From positions 124,001 to 188,000 of the forward strand of contig NZ_CP026107.1 of NCBI RefSeq assembly GCF_002902965.1: DNA of 64,000 bases, in the 5' to 3' direction. The notes under the pieces are model-generated. The model was not told the origin of the DNA. It ran no database searches and was given only the letters and a program-made list of their open reading frames with translations. Position 1 is the stretch's first letter, and every line of letters starts with the position of its first letter. This DNA is from Paraburkholderia hospita (GTDB lineage Bacteria; Pseudomonadota; Gammaproteobacteria; Burkholderiales; Burkholderiaceae). A program made the position numbers and the translations under genes. Below are positions 26,229 to 35,142 of this stretch, one piece after another.

Positions 26229-27134
26229 ATGGACCAGCTCGATGCAATGGCGGTGTTTCTCGCCGCAGTGGAGACGGGGAGTTTTTCGAAGGCGAGCCGG
26301 ATGCTTGGTGTTCCGCTCGCCACGGTCAGCCGCAAGATGGCCGATCTGGAGACGCACCTGAGAGCAACGCTATTCATCCGCTCGGCGAAAGGGCTCGAAT
26401 TGACGCCCGCTGGCCGGTCTTACGCGGTGTCGGCGAAGGCCATTCTCGAGCAGGTGGTCGAGGCCGAGCGAACCGCTGCGGGAGAGTATGCAGAGCCGAA
26501 AGGCGACTTGGTCGTGACTGCGCCGATCATGTTCGGCAGGCTGCATGTGCTGCCTGTTGTTACGCGTTTTCTTGCTTCGTATCCGGAGGTCTCGATTGGC
26601 CTGATCCTGACCGATCGGGTCACCCATTTTCTCGACGATCAGGTTGACGTGGCGCTGCGGGTGGGTGATCTTCCGGACAGCAATCTGGTTGCGGTGCGAT
26701 TGGGTTCGATCAGGCGCGTCGTGTGCGGCAGCCCAGACTATCTCGACACTCGGGGCGAGCCCACCAAACCGGAAGATCTCGCCCTTCATAGCGTGATCTC
26801 ATTCGAAAGCATTTCGGCGGCGGTGCAATGGAGCTTTTGGTCGGAAGGCGAGGAGATCAAAACTTCGATACGGCCGCGCTTGAGCGTCAACACCATCGAT
26901 GCAGCAATCGACGCCGGGCTATCGGGCTCCGGGCTGGTTCGGGCGATGTCCTATCAGGTGGCTGAGTATGTACGTCAGCAGCGGTTGCGCGTCGTCCTGC
27001 AGAAATTCGAGCCCGAGCCACGCCCGCTTCATCTCGTCTATGACAGGCAACGCAGACTGCCTCTGAAACTGCGCACATTCGTCGACTTCGTGGTTCCGCT
27101 CTTGCGAGAACGGGTGATGGAAGCAAATCTTTGA
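26229..27134 (+). CDS. LysR-family transcriptional regulator
   Basis: 301 residues: N-terminal winged helix (LDAMAVFLAAVETGSFSKAS, ATVSRKMADLETHL) and C-terminal effector-binding domain. The ATG follows TGGAAGGCC. It is transcribed away from the alpha/beta hydrolase and most likely controls that hydrolase, DUF417 and CxxC protein group. Sequence resembles the LysR at 21805 in overall layout. Confidence 0.93.
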   Translation: MDQLDAMAVFLAAVETGSFSKASRMLGVPLATVSRKMADLETHLRATLFIRSAKGLELTPAGRSYAVSAKAILEQVVEAERTAAGEYAEPKGDLVVTAPIMFGRLHVLPVVTRFLASYPEVSIGLILTDRVTHFLDDQVDVALRVGDLPDSNLVAVRLGSIRRVVCGSPDYLDTRGEPTKPEDLALHSVISFESISAAVQWSFWSEGEEIKTSIRPRLSVNTIDAAIDAGLSGSGLVRAMSYQVAEYVRQQRLRVVLQKFEPEPRPLHLVYDRQRRLPLKLRTFVDFVVPLLRERVMEANL

Positions 27135-27219
27135 GAAGTCGACGTTTGTGGGGCGAGCATCTACGAATGCTGGCGATACGGCTAACGTGCATGGGGCAAT
27201 ATGCTACAGCGTCGAAGGT

Positions 27220-27399
27220 GAGAACCTTGGGCTGTGGACAAAGTTCAATGGCCAGTTAGAGCAGCAAGGCAACACGAGCGACATGCTGTTCTCGATCGGC
27301 GAGATGCTCGCCTACTTCTCGACGCACATGACGCTGCTTCCTGGCGAAATCCTCGCGACAGGAACACCTTCGGGAGTCGGGTTCTGCAAAGTCCGTTGA
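27220..27399 (+). pseudogene. Fumarylacetoacetate hydrolase-family fragment
   Basis: About 58 codons with strong family character: NLGLWTKFNG, then GNTSDMLFSIGEMLAY and LLPGEILATGTPSGVG, which in intact proteins form part of the metal/substrate site. Both ends are missing; after GVGF the frame runs into CKVR and a stop. A decayed remnant beside the LysR gene. Confidence 0.7.
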
Positions 27400-27486
27400 T
27401 GGCGCCCGTTGGCGTGCTCGAATGCGGCATCACGCATCTGATAGCTCTGTCATTATTCGGTACCTTTTTGCCTTTGGCCAATAACG

Positions 27487-27753
27487 ATGAAAGTATCGAG
27501 AGATTTCGGGATCGTTGTCCGACGGACTGCGCTAGCGGCCAAGAATGTCGACCTTTCCACGGTTATGGTCGAATTCAATTTGCGGAAGTATTTTGACGAA
27601 TCCAACAGCCTTATATCGCTTGGCCCGTTCTTTGGAGGCGATGCGGCCGACGAGTGCACGAGGTCATTGGAACGGCTCGGGCTGACATACATCGACGACT
27701 TTTTCGTCTTCGAGGGGTTTGTGCCCGACTGGTGTTCGTTCGAAGTATTTTGA
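27487..27753 (+). CDS. Hypothetical protein, 88 aa
   Basis: Small acidic protein, no signal peptide. Composition and periodicity (STVMVEFNLRKYFDESNSL, ADECTRSLERLGLTYIDDF, VFEGFVPDWCSFEV) look like a genuine alpha/beta domain. Ribosome site poor. No recognised family; another short stand-alone gene of the immunity-like group in this region. Confidence 0.45.
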   Translation: MKVSRDFGIVVRRTALAAKNVDLSTVMVEFNLRKYFDESNSLISLGPFFGGDAADECTRSLERLGLTYIDDFFVFEGFVPDWCSFEVF

Positions 27754-27891
27754 CATGCGTGCCGATATCGAGCTTCCGAGGTCGGCCAGTTTCGGTCACT
27801 CGACGGTAGCCCCCAGATCGTCGACAAGTCGGTCGACAAGAAGTCCCTGACCGGTGACAATCCAGCGAAGCGAATTCAACCGTACACGCAC

Positions 27892-28371
27892 ATGAACATT
27901 CTTGGGCATCGTAAACTGCATCGACCCGCGACCAGCAGCTTGCACGGAGCCACCTGCGTAGAGAGAACCTCTTCGGACTTCCTGATCGACCATCGGTCTT
28001 TGCTCGAGCTGCTGGTGCAACGCGCTGGTGGCCACTCCGACTTCATGGGCTGTTTTGTAAATGGCTACGTCGAGGAATGCCAAAGAGCGCGGACAAGGCT
28101 GCTCGGGATCTCTTTACAAAGCGGAACTGAAAGCCGGGTTCTCTTGTATATCTGTCCCGAGTGCGGTGACGTTGGATGTGGCGCATATTCGGCTGTCGTA
28201 CGGCGGGACGCAACTTCCTACTTATGGCATAGCTTCGCGTATCAGACATCTGAAAGAGATTTGAATGTGCTTGACATGCCCGGGCCGTTTGTCTTCGAGG
28301 CAAGCCACTATGAAACTGCCGTGCTCGCTGCCGCTGCGTTTGATGCGCCCGATGGCGGATGCGTTCTTTGA
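27892..28371 (+). CDS. Conserved small protein with CPECGDVGCG motif
   Basis: 159 residues. The core (LLYICPECGDVGCGAYSAVV, followed by WHSFAY and PGPFVFEASHYETAVLAAA) belongs to a conserved family of uncharacterised proteins; the three Cys suggest a structural metal or disulfide. The N-terminal 25 residues look less convincing and the start may be later. A - strand open frame of 95 codons overlaps the 5' part, which I consider less likely. The next gene starts 13 bases after its stop behind AAGGTGA, so the two are probably cotranscribed. Confidence 0.5.
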   Translation: MNILGHRKLHRPATSSLHGATCVERTSSDFLIDHRSLLELLVQRAGGHSDFMGCFVNGYVEECQRARTRLLGISLQSGTESRVLLYICPECGDVGCGAYSAVVRRDATSYLWHSFAYQTSERDLNVLDMPGPFVFEASHYETAVLAAAAFDAPDGGCVL

Positions 28372-28384
28372 ATCAAGGTGAGCA

Positions 28385-28684
28385 ATGATTGAAGGTAAAT
28401 CGCGTTCCGGAAGCGTGGCTATTGGCGTACTGAAGGCACTTCATCTTCTGAAGGCTGAGAATCAACCGACGACGCTCGAGGCAATCTGTGATTGGCGTGC
28501 CACATCAGAAAATTTCTACTACGACGACTGGTTGACCGTCGGTGGACGTACCGCGAAGCAATATATCGCTGACATTCTTGAGGATCTGCGCGAGCTCGGC
28601 GTGATTTGCATAGTCGAACACAATACGATGGCCCATTCGCAGACGGGCGCGGAATGGAGTCCGTGTCCACGACCGTCTGCCTAG
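28385..28684 (+). CDS. Hypothetical protein, 99 aa, winged-helix-like
   Basis: Begins 13 bases after the preceding gene with an AAGGTGAGC ribosome site. The sequence (SVAIGVLKALHLLKAENQPTT, then GGRTAKQYIADILEDLRELGV) has the helix pattern of a small winged-helix or effector domain. No family recognised. Probably acts with the upstream CPECGD protein. Confidence 0.5.
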   Translation: MIEGKSRSGSVAIGVLKALHLLKAENQPTTLEAICDWRATSENFYYDDWLTVGGRTAKQYIADILEDLRELGVICIVEHNTMAHSQTGAEWSPCPRPSA

Positions 28685-28887
28685 CGAGAGTAGCAAAGAT
28701 CGCGGTATTGACGTCAATCGCTCTCTGTTCGCGGTGACTCAACGACTGCTTTGGAGTGCGCTGGATGCCCGCTCCGGGTCGTCCCGAGTCAATCGACATC
28801 GCGCTCAGCTCGGCCAGAAGCGGTCGATCGACATTGATGCGTCGGTCGTCGACAATCGAGCTTGTTTAATTACTACGCGGCTAACGC

Positions 28888-29187
28888 ATGAAAGGCGAAA
28901 TGTGGGCTTTTGGTGATCCACCAAACGTGGCAGTCATCGTAACCAAGAGCATTCTCTACGAGCAGGATTGGATCGCGTTCGTGTCACACGACTATGAGGA
29001 TGGTGTGTGGCAATTTCACGGCTCTCGATCTAACCCAACGCGAGAAAACGATGCCCTTGTGGCAAGTTTGCAAAACATCGTTCAGTTGGATGATTCAATT
29101 CGAGATTTGTTCGATCTTCCAGTTGGGTGGCATGCTTGGCGGACCGCAAAGGAAATGCCTTGGCTCAGGGCGAAGACGGAAACTTGA
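28888..29187 (+). CDS. Conserved hypothetical protein, 99 aa, immunity-like
   Basis: Pattern PPNVAVIVTKSIL, then FVSHDYEDGVWQFHGS, ASLQNIVQLDDSIRDLFDLP and GWHAWR is one I know from a widespread family of small uncharacterised bacterial proteins commonly found as single genes. No signal peptide. Ribosome site weak. Stand-alone, in repeat-like surroundings. Confidence 0.6.
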   Translation: MKGEMWAFGDPPNVAVIVTKSILYEQDWIAFVSHDYEDGVWQFHGSRSNPTRENDALVASLQNIVQLDDSIRDLFDLPVGWHAWRTAKEMPWLRAKTET

Positions 29188-29610
29188 GGTCGCTCAATGT
29201 CCGCTTGGGAAAAGTTTCACTGTCCGCTCAGGGTCGTGTACGGAAGTTGGCTTTCAACCATGGATCGCGGTCATCGACCCGATCTCGTATTTTCGGGATC
29301 GGCCAGTTTCGAACGTCATAGCGCGAGCTCGAATACACCGCATGTTACGAACTAGTCCTGGACACCTTGCAAAAGCCTAAACCCGTTCGTTGAATGTGCT
29401 TTCATCGAAGGCGGCCGCGCCTTCGAGGAGTTCCAGACATAGGTGTCGAGTGTAACCGGCATGCATTGTATGAGCCGACTCGAGGGGCACGGCTACTCAA
29501 GTAGATTGACTGGTGCCATGAGCGGATACAGGATGACACAACGACTTTAAGTCGCACATCACCCAAGCGGGTAGTGAGTGGGTCAAGCGTGATCGCGGCG
29601 CTTGCGACGC
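29188..29610. other. Intergenic region with a strong hairpin
   Basis: 423 bases. AATGTCCGCT-type words at the left recur at 20596. A perfect 9-base stem with a 4-base loop lies at 29405-29426. No gene seen. Confidence 0.5.
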
Positions 29611-30692
29611 TCAATCCGGTAAATCGATCACATAGAAGCGCAGCGGGCCACCATCGATCTCAACCTCTTTCTTTTCAGGGGCGACGTTGTCCCATCCTCT
29701 GACGGTCTCCTCGGCCTTCACTGTTGCATCTTTGGCTTTGTCGAACTTGTATACGGTCATCGGCTGGGTTCCCATCCCGGTTACTTTCTTGAAAACTCCG
29801 CTGAAATCCGGGTTGGCAGAGGCGTGAATCGTAAAACCCCCCACTTTTGTCGCGCAGTTTGAAGCGTTGTTCGGCACCTCGGCTGAAGCAATGACGTGCA
29901 AGTCCAGATCGGCGGCTTGCATATGTTCCTTCAGCATGCCCAGGCTATGGTCGAGGCACACCTCGAAGCCGACCTTCAGCTTGCCTATCGCGGTAAAGCC
30001 GTCTTCCCTTCCAGGCACATAGATTCCTTTCTCTGAATCCTCGAAGTAGTCGCCCATGTTGGATTTCTTTCCGTAACTGAAAATCCTTTGACGGTCGAAG
30101 AACACATAGGTCCGATTGTTGATGAGGAGCGAATGCTTCATACCTCCCGACCCCGAGATGATCTTGTTCTTTTCAAAGAGGCTGAGCTCTTCCAGGCTTT
30201 GCTCGTAGTGGGCTTTCGACGCGGTCGTCGTCTTGTCCGATGCTTCATATGTCATATAAGGTTTGATCGGGATGTTCCTCGACTTCACCCCTGCAACGGG
30301 CGTTCGCACGGGGCAATGGCCTGCTGCACGCTTTTGATCGCATCGGCGACTGTTTCACTCGTGATGCGTTCCTTGAAGACAATCGTGCCGGGAATCAGGA
30401 GCATGCCGGGGCAACTGCTTGCGATCGACTTGATTTTCTCGAGAATCCAGTCGCGCCTGAGTGTCGTCATGGCGGTTGTACCGGTGTTGTCTTGGCGAGG
30501 CTGCGTGAACAGAAACTCGGGCGCAACAAAGATGCTCGAGAGTACGCCGTCGGCGGCTTTTGAACTTAGCGTGGCTGCCATCTCCTTAGTTGCAGAAACG
30601 GCCTTCCCCAGAGGGATCAGCGTCTCGTGAGAAAAATTCCGCTTTGCGTGTGTGTCTCGCGACCACAATCCCACCAGGACTTTGCCCATCAC
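29611..30692 (-). pseudogene. Carbon-nitrogen hydrolase (nitrilase-like), split by a frameshift
   Basis: Two - strand frames overlap at 30285-30309. The first (from GTG/ATG at 30692/30689) begins GKVLVGLWSRDTHAKRNF and contains the likely catalytic Glu in VAPEFLF. The second continues with the central and C-terminal domain, including the nucleophile in KVGFEVCLDHS. Separately each lacks part of the Glu-Lys-Cys site; joined by one extra base they give a normal nitrilase-fold protein of about 350 residues. Two 4-base homopolymers (30288-30291 and 30310-30313) lie at the junction. A GTG at 30309 could start the second part alone, but I judge it a broken gene or a sequence error. Confidence 0.65.
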
Positions 30693-31196
30693 TTTGGCCC
30701 TAACCTAAGCGTCCGTTATTTCCGGGATCGCCGCATACCACGGAGACCCGTCGCCTGAGCATGCAACTCCAGCCTGCGCGCCGCCCCGGCCAATCTGGAC
30801 GGGATGCGCCAACAAGCCAAAATACGTTATAGAGGAGCGCCTACCGCGCGGCAAGGTCCATCGCAAAAGCTGCCGTTGAGGAAACGCGGGCGCCAGAGTC
30901 CGAAGCGGGTCGACGGACTTCAGCGCGCCGATGAAGCGTGGGTTCAAGGTGCCTCCCTTACCTCGATGACGGATCGACGGACCGCTTCGGGTCGAGGCCT
31001 CCGACTCCCACCACGGAAGCCAAAGGCATCGATCGAAGGGGAACACGAACAGCAGTCGCGGCTTGACTGAAGAGGTATGTGTGCGACTGACGTCATCGAT
31101 TGTTGATTCGTCTTGCCCACGGGAGGACTCGACGTCAATCGGAGCCATTCGTAGCGCTTGCAGCGCGCCGTCTTCAACGCAAACTGTCGTCCGTCC
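30693..31196. other. Intergenic region, no supported gene
   Basis: 504 bases. Open frames exist on the - strand (for example 30705-31148) but show no family-like sequence. Possibly remains of an older mobile element. Confidence 0.4.
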
Positions 31197-31484
31197 TCAG
31201 CGGCGGTGGTATCCCCAGCCCCTGTGCCAGCCACCGCCCTGCCCATTGCCATAGCCATAGACGACGGGTGGCGCTCTATACGCGACTGGCGGAGGATTGG
31301 ACTGATAGACATAGGTACCCGGCGCCCCATAGGCACCCGGTGGTGCATAGTGGGATTGGTAGACTACCGGCGGTGGTGGCGCAGGAATCGGCATGTAATA
31401 GCCACCCGCATTGGCTTGAGCCAAAGCTGTCGCGGGTGCGCAGACGGCCACAGCGATTGCCAGCAGTGAGATTGCGAGCTTCAT
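31197..31484 (-). CDS. Small exported Pro/Tyr/Gly-rich protein
   Basis: 95 residues: Sec signal peptide (MKLAISLLAIAVAVCAPATA, cleavage near ALAQA), then a low-complexity mature part rich in Pro, Tyr and Gly (PIPAPPPPVVYQ, YGYGNGQGGGWHRGWGYHRR). GGGGAG precedes the ATG. Likely periplasmic or envelope-associated; function unknown. One of seven short exported proteins in the window. Confidence 0.75.
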   Translation of the reverse strand: MKLAISLLAIAVAVCAPATALAQANAGGYYMPIPAPPPPVVYQSHYAPPGAYGAPGTYVYQSNPPPVAYRAPPVVYGYGNGQGGGWHRGWGYHRR

Positions 31485-32391
31485 GATGTGACTCCCCTGC
31501 GTTCGCCAATTCGACCCGACTGTGAGATCGCCATTTGAAGCATAGTCGCTCGACGCAGCAGCAATGAAACCGTCCGCGCTCATCTGTAACGGTCAGTAAC
31601 GCGCTTGTGTCCTCGCCGGCAAGCAAGACCGGTAAGCCAGACTGGATGGAGGCCATCAATGACCGCGACGGTCATGGTCAGCCAAGGCCGGTCATGCGTG
31701 GCTTCGGCGAGGCACTCTGCATCGTCGTTAGCCGTTTAATGGTTCCGGAGTCGTCGGCCGCCGTATGGCCACCTGTTGAAAAAGTGCGTGGCATGAAAGC
31801 ACTCGCAGGCCGCTATACCCCACGAAGCGGCCATTGATACCACGCGATAGTGAGCGGCCTGTGAGGCTCGATTCAAGTCTGTTGCATGAAATCCGCGCCC
31901 GAAGCGATTCATCAGGCCGGACCGGGAGACGCACTGCAGACTCGGGTCCATTACTGGTCACCCCGAAAATCGAAATTCACCCTTGCGAATAATGCGCTTA
32001 ATTATCAGCGACAACGTTCCTAAACTTGTCGTCGGCTGCCACGGGCTCGATCCCGCGCTGTGGGGGCGATGTGCGTCCTCAATGAGGTGCAATACCGGCC
32101 CGAGAAGCCTCATTGGCTAGCGCATGAAGTGATTGAGGCATACAGGGCACCGTGTGTCTAAACGAAGTGCCGATCATCTGCGAGGGTCTTAGCGGACGTA
32201 GATCCTTCCGAGAACTGGCTTATACGTCTCGTTGATAGCGCTGAGCGGAGATCTGTAGTCGGCACCACGTGTGCCACTGCAAACGATCGCGTGAGATCGG
32301 TCGCCACAAGCCGTGGCATACAACGAACGCCATGGAGAAATACCAATGGACCATTGCGTCTAATTTCCAGTCCAATCAGGAGGAACAGATC
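31485..32391. other. Long intergenic region, repeat-like words only
   Basis: 907 bases with GGCCGGTCATG, GGCCACCTG and GCGGCCATTG words like those elsewhere in the region. No convincing gene. The last 25 bases form the conserved leader of the next gene. Confidence 0.45.
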
Positions 32392-32682
32392 ATGAACAAG
32401 ACAAGCAGCACATTGCTCGCGGCCGTCGCCGCACTCACGCTGTCGGGCGGCGCTTATGCGCAGAGCAACAACACGCTGGCGACCCCGAGCACCGTGTCGC
32501 CAGCCGCCAAGGCAACGAGCGACTACGGCACACCTGGCGGCACCAACTCGGACAGCGGCACGGGCACCCGTTCGTCGAACCCAAGTGCGCAGAGCACGAA
32601 CAGTAGCTCGACGCCCACCTCTAGCGCTTACGGGGTCAACAACACGCTGGCGACTCCGAGCACCGCTTCGCCCGTTAAATAA
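32392..32682 (+). CDS. Small exported Ser/Thr/Asn-rich protein (paralogue of the gene at 9100)
   Basis: 96 residues with signal peptide MNKTSSTLLAAVAALTLSGG (cleavage after AYA) and a low-complexity mature part in which NNTLATPST.SP occurs at both ends. The ribosome site and about 25 upstream bases (TTCCAGTCCAATCAGGAGGA) nearly match the gene at 9100. Probably secreted or periplasmic, function unknown. Confidence 0.8.
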   Translation: MNKTSSTLLAAVAALTLSGGAYAQSNNTLATPSTVSPAAKATSDYGTPGGTNSDSGTGTRSSNPSAQSTNSSSTPTSSAYGVNNTLATPSTASPVK

Positions 32683-32974
32683 CAGCAGTCAAGACCGACA
32701 ACCCGGCGCAACCAAACGCAAAGCTGCCAGACGCTTCAATTGCGCAGAGCGCGATTGTAAGTGTGGCTACGCCGTCGCTATGTGCGGTTCGTTCGCCATA
32801 CGCCAGTCAGGCGAACGGCCGCTGTAGCGATATGTAGGGGGGCGCTCCGGGGTCGACACCGGTCTGTCTGCCATGGTGATGTAGCCGTCGCCGCGACAAC
32901 CCAGGCAGATTACTGCGAATGCGACCTAGCATGTGGGCTCGAGCGCGCCGAGCGGTTCGGATAGTCGCGGCTGA

Positions 32975-34144
32975 CGACTCATTGCGATTCCGTTCCCTTG
33001 GCTCGCGGAATTGTCGAGGGACGGACATCTGCTTGAACTCGAGAACCTGCAGGCCGAAAGCAATTTTTCGGGAGCGGACTTCTACGAAGCTATTTGGGGG
33101 GCAAGCTGGTTCGACAGAAAGCTATACGCCATTCCGCTGCAGCCCACCGTGGACTTTCTATGGTACAGGCAGGATTTGCTGGAGGCTGAAGGACTCGACC
33201 CGCCTCGCTGTTTCGACGATGTGCTTCGTATCGCAGAGCGCATGGATCGGCCGCGCCTCGGGCGTGCGGGCATTACGTGGAATGCCGCTCCGGGTTTGCC
33301 GATCGCGGAAACGTTCCTGCAAATTCTCGGCGCGCAAGGCGCAGCGGAATTCGATGATGGCGTCCGGCAGGTCGATACGGAGATGGGCCGACACGTCATT
33401 GAATACCTCCGCGCGTTGATTCCATTTTCCCCTGCTCGGGTGAGCAGTCTGGACTGGTCGCGCAATGCCCGGCTGTTCGGTGCGGGGAAGGCGGCTATGT
33501 GCTACCACTGGTCGAACCGTTACGGCGTGCTCGATAGCCACGCGTTGCTGCAACAGGGCGGGCGCGTGGGACTGCAGCTTCATCCGACTTACGCATCTGA
33601 CATGGTGCCCGTGTCGCCGCTCGGTGGCGCTTTGCTCGCGATTCCGGCGAGCAATCCGGAACCTGCTGCGAGGTGGGCATGGCGGGTCATCGAGACGCTG
33701 ACATCGTCCGAGCTCACAAAATATTTCGTGCTACACGGTGCTGCGGGAAGTACCCGCCAAAGCGTTGCGGAAGACCGTTACGTCAAGCAACGCAATCGCG
33801 TCATTGCAGTCATCGATCGACTCGCAGGTGACCGGCAGATCCAGACAATCCCGTCGCCGGCGCTCGCGAACTATCGTGATATGACTCAAACCTTGAGTGA
33901 CTATCTCGAACTTCTTTTGTTCGATGGCGTTCAAGACATACGCAAAGGACTAGGGGCGCTTCAGCGCGCGCTGGCGAACGGATCCAGGCGAGAGCGATCG
34001 GGGGCAACGCGCGTCTGGATTCGAATCGACAGAAGAAGCGTCTTAGTGAAGCCTGCAAGGCGGGTCGGGACACTGTCACGTATGCTCCAAGCTATAGTCA
34101 ATATGCTCGACAAGTCGTCAGTAACAGCGTCAAATTGCGCATGA
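32975..34144 (+). pseudogene. ABC-type extracellular solute-binding protein, N-terminus missing
   Basis: Solute-binding protein family 1 (sugar-type). The frame opens right after TGA at 32972-32974 and reads PFPWLAELSRDGHLLELENL, typical of the region about 80 residues into such proteins, so the signal peptide and first lobe strand are absent. Later blocks (KLYAIPLQPTVDFLWYRQDL, PVSPLGGALLAIP, ARWAWRVIETLTS) are intact to the end of the domain. A TTG at 33011 could be read as a start but would give a product without export signal. No permease or ATPase genes are adjacent. Confidence 0.65.
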
Positions 34145-34216
34145 AACGGCTTTCACTTTCACCCGGTCGACAAGGACCGGCGGCCCCCCAACGCGCATTC
34201 GACTCTCAACGACAAC

Positions 34217-34636
34217 ATGAAGAAGATCATCGTGAACGCCGGCCCATTCCGCTTCGTGGGCCGGCTGGAAGAAGAAAAGGCACCGCGCACCTGCGAGCGC
34301 TTCATTGAATTGCTGCCGTTCAGGAACAAAGTGATTCATTCCCGCTGGAGCGGCGAAGCCGTATGGATCCCGTTGGGCGACTTCGATACCGGCCTCACGT
34401 TTGAAAATCACACCAGCCACGCATCACGCGGGGACATCCTTCTGTATCCCGGCGGATTCAGCGAAACTGAATTCCTGTTCGTCTACGGCAGCTCGATCTT
34501 TGCGAGCAAAATGGGCCAGCTTGCCGGCAACCACTTCTTCACGTTGCTCGAAGGCCATGAGCATCTTGAGGCGTTCGGCAAACTCGTGCTGTGGGAAGGC
34601 GCGCAGGACATCGAGTTTTCTCTGGCGGACAACTAG
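34217..34636 (+). CDS. DUF3830-family protein (cyclophilin-like fold)
   Basis: 139 residues. FRFVGRLEEEKAPRTCERF, SRWSGEAVWIPLG, GDILLYPGGFSETE and GQLAGNHFFTLLEG match DUF3830, a family with a cyclophilin-like barrel and unknown function that is often found beside transport or catabolic genes. It lies 72 bases after the truncated solute-binding gene, so both may be leftovers of one uptake operon. Start ATG at 34217 has no strong ribosome site. Confidence 0.85.
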   Translation: MKKIIVNAGPFRFVGRLEEEKAPRTCERFIELLPFRNKVIHSRWSGEAVWIPLGDFDTGLTFENHTSHASRGDILLYPGGFSETEFLFVYGSSIFASKMGQLAGNHFFTLLEGHEHLEAFGKLVLWEGAQDIEFSLADN

Positions 34637-34818
34637 CGGTGTATCGATGAAGACGTGAATCGCTCCCATGACGATCGACCGTTGTCCGGCAGGGAGACTG
34701 CGTTAATAAGAATGGCCTGACCGTCTGACGACGATCAGGCCGGGCCTTGCTGATGGCAGATCGCTAGCGGCGTGCTACAGCCGAAGAAGCTCGCGGCAGG
34801 CCAGCGTCGTTGGCAGGC

Positions 34819-35142
34819 TTACTGTCCGCCAAAGTAGATCTGGCGCATTTCGTCTCCGGACGCCGGACGGGTCGTTGCGCGAGATCCGGACGAGGACGAG
34901 ACAGAAGCGGTTCCTCCGTATCCGGTCGTGCTGTTGGCTGCCGACACACGCGCTTCAGCAGCCTGAATATCTGCAGGGTAATTGGGGTTCTCGCCTTTCG
35001 CGGGATCATAGCCTGCCTGTTCCAATTGCTGCAGTTCTGCACGTACCTGCGCTCGCGTCGCCGTGGCATCGGTCTGCGAGAAGGCGGCGATCGGCATTGC
35101 CAACGCTGAGGCCGCCACGATTGTGAAAACGAACGATTTCAT
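34819..35142 (-). CDS. DUF4148-family exported protein
   Basis: 107 residues: signal peptide (MKSFVFTIVAASALAMPIAA, cleavage near AFSQT), then the DUF4148 signature TRAQVRAELQQLEQAGYDP and YPADIQAAEARV, and a Ser/Thr-rich tail ending YFGGQ. AAGGAG lies nine bases before the ATG. DUF4148 proteins are frequent in Burkholderiales, located in the periplasm, function unknown. A second copy lies at 37237. Confidence 0.88.
   Translation of the reverse strand: MKSFVFTIVAASALAMPIAAFSQTDATATRAQVRAELQQLEQAGYDPAKGENPNYPADIQAAEARVSAANSTTGYGGTASVSSSSGSRATTRPASGDEMRQIYFGGQ

Noticed and set aside
27796..28083. 95-codon - strand frame overlapping the CPECGDVGCG gene
   Set aside because: Looks moderately coding, but the + strand frame has a conserved core and a cotranscribed neighbour with a good ribosome site. 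I keep the + strand gene at moderate confidence.
17263..29187. Integron gene-cassette array suggested by single small genes preceded by TAACG-like words
   Set aside because: No paired attC core sites (RYYYAAC with GTTRRRY) could be matched around the genes, orientations are mixed, and no integrase is in the window.
30705..31148. 147-codon - strand frame downstream of nothing recognisable
   Set aside because: No start context, no domain, Arg/Ser/Pro-rich composition typical of non-coding high-GC sequence.
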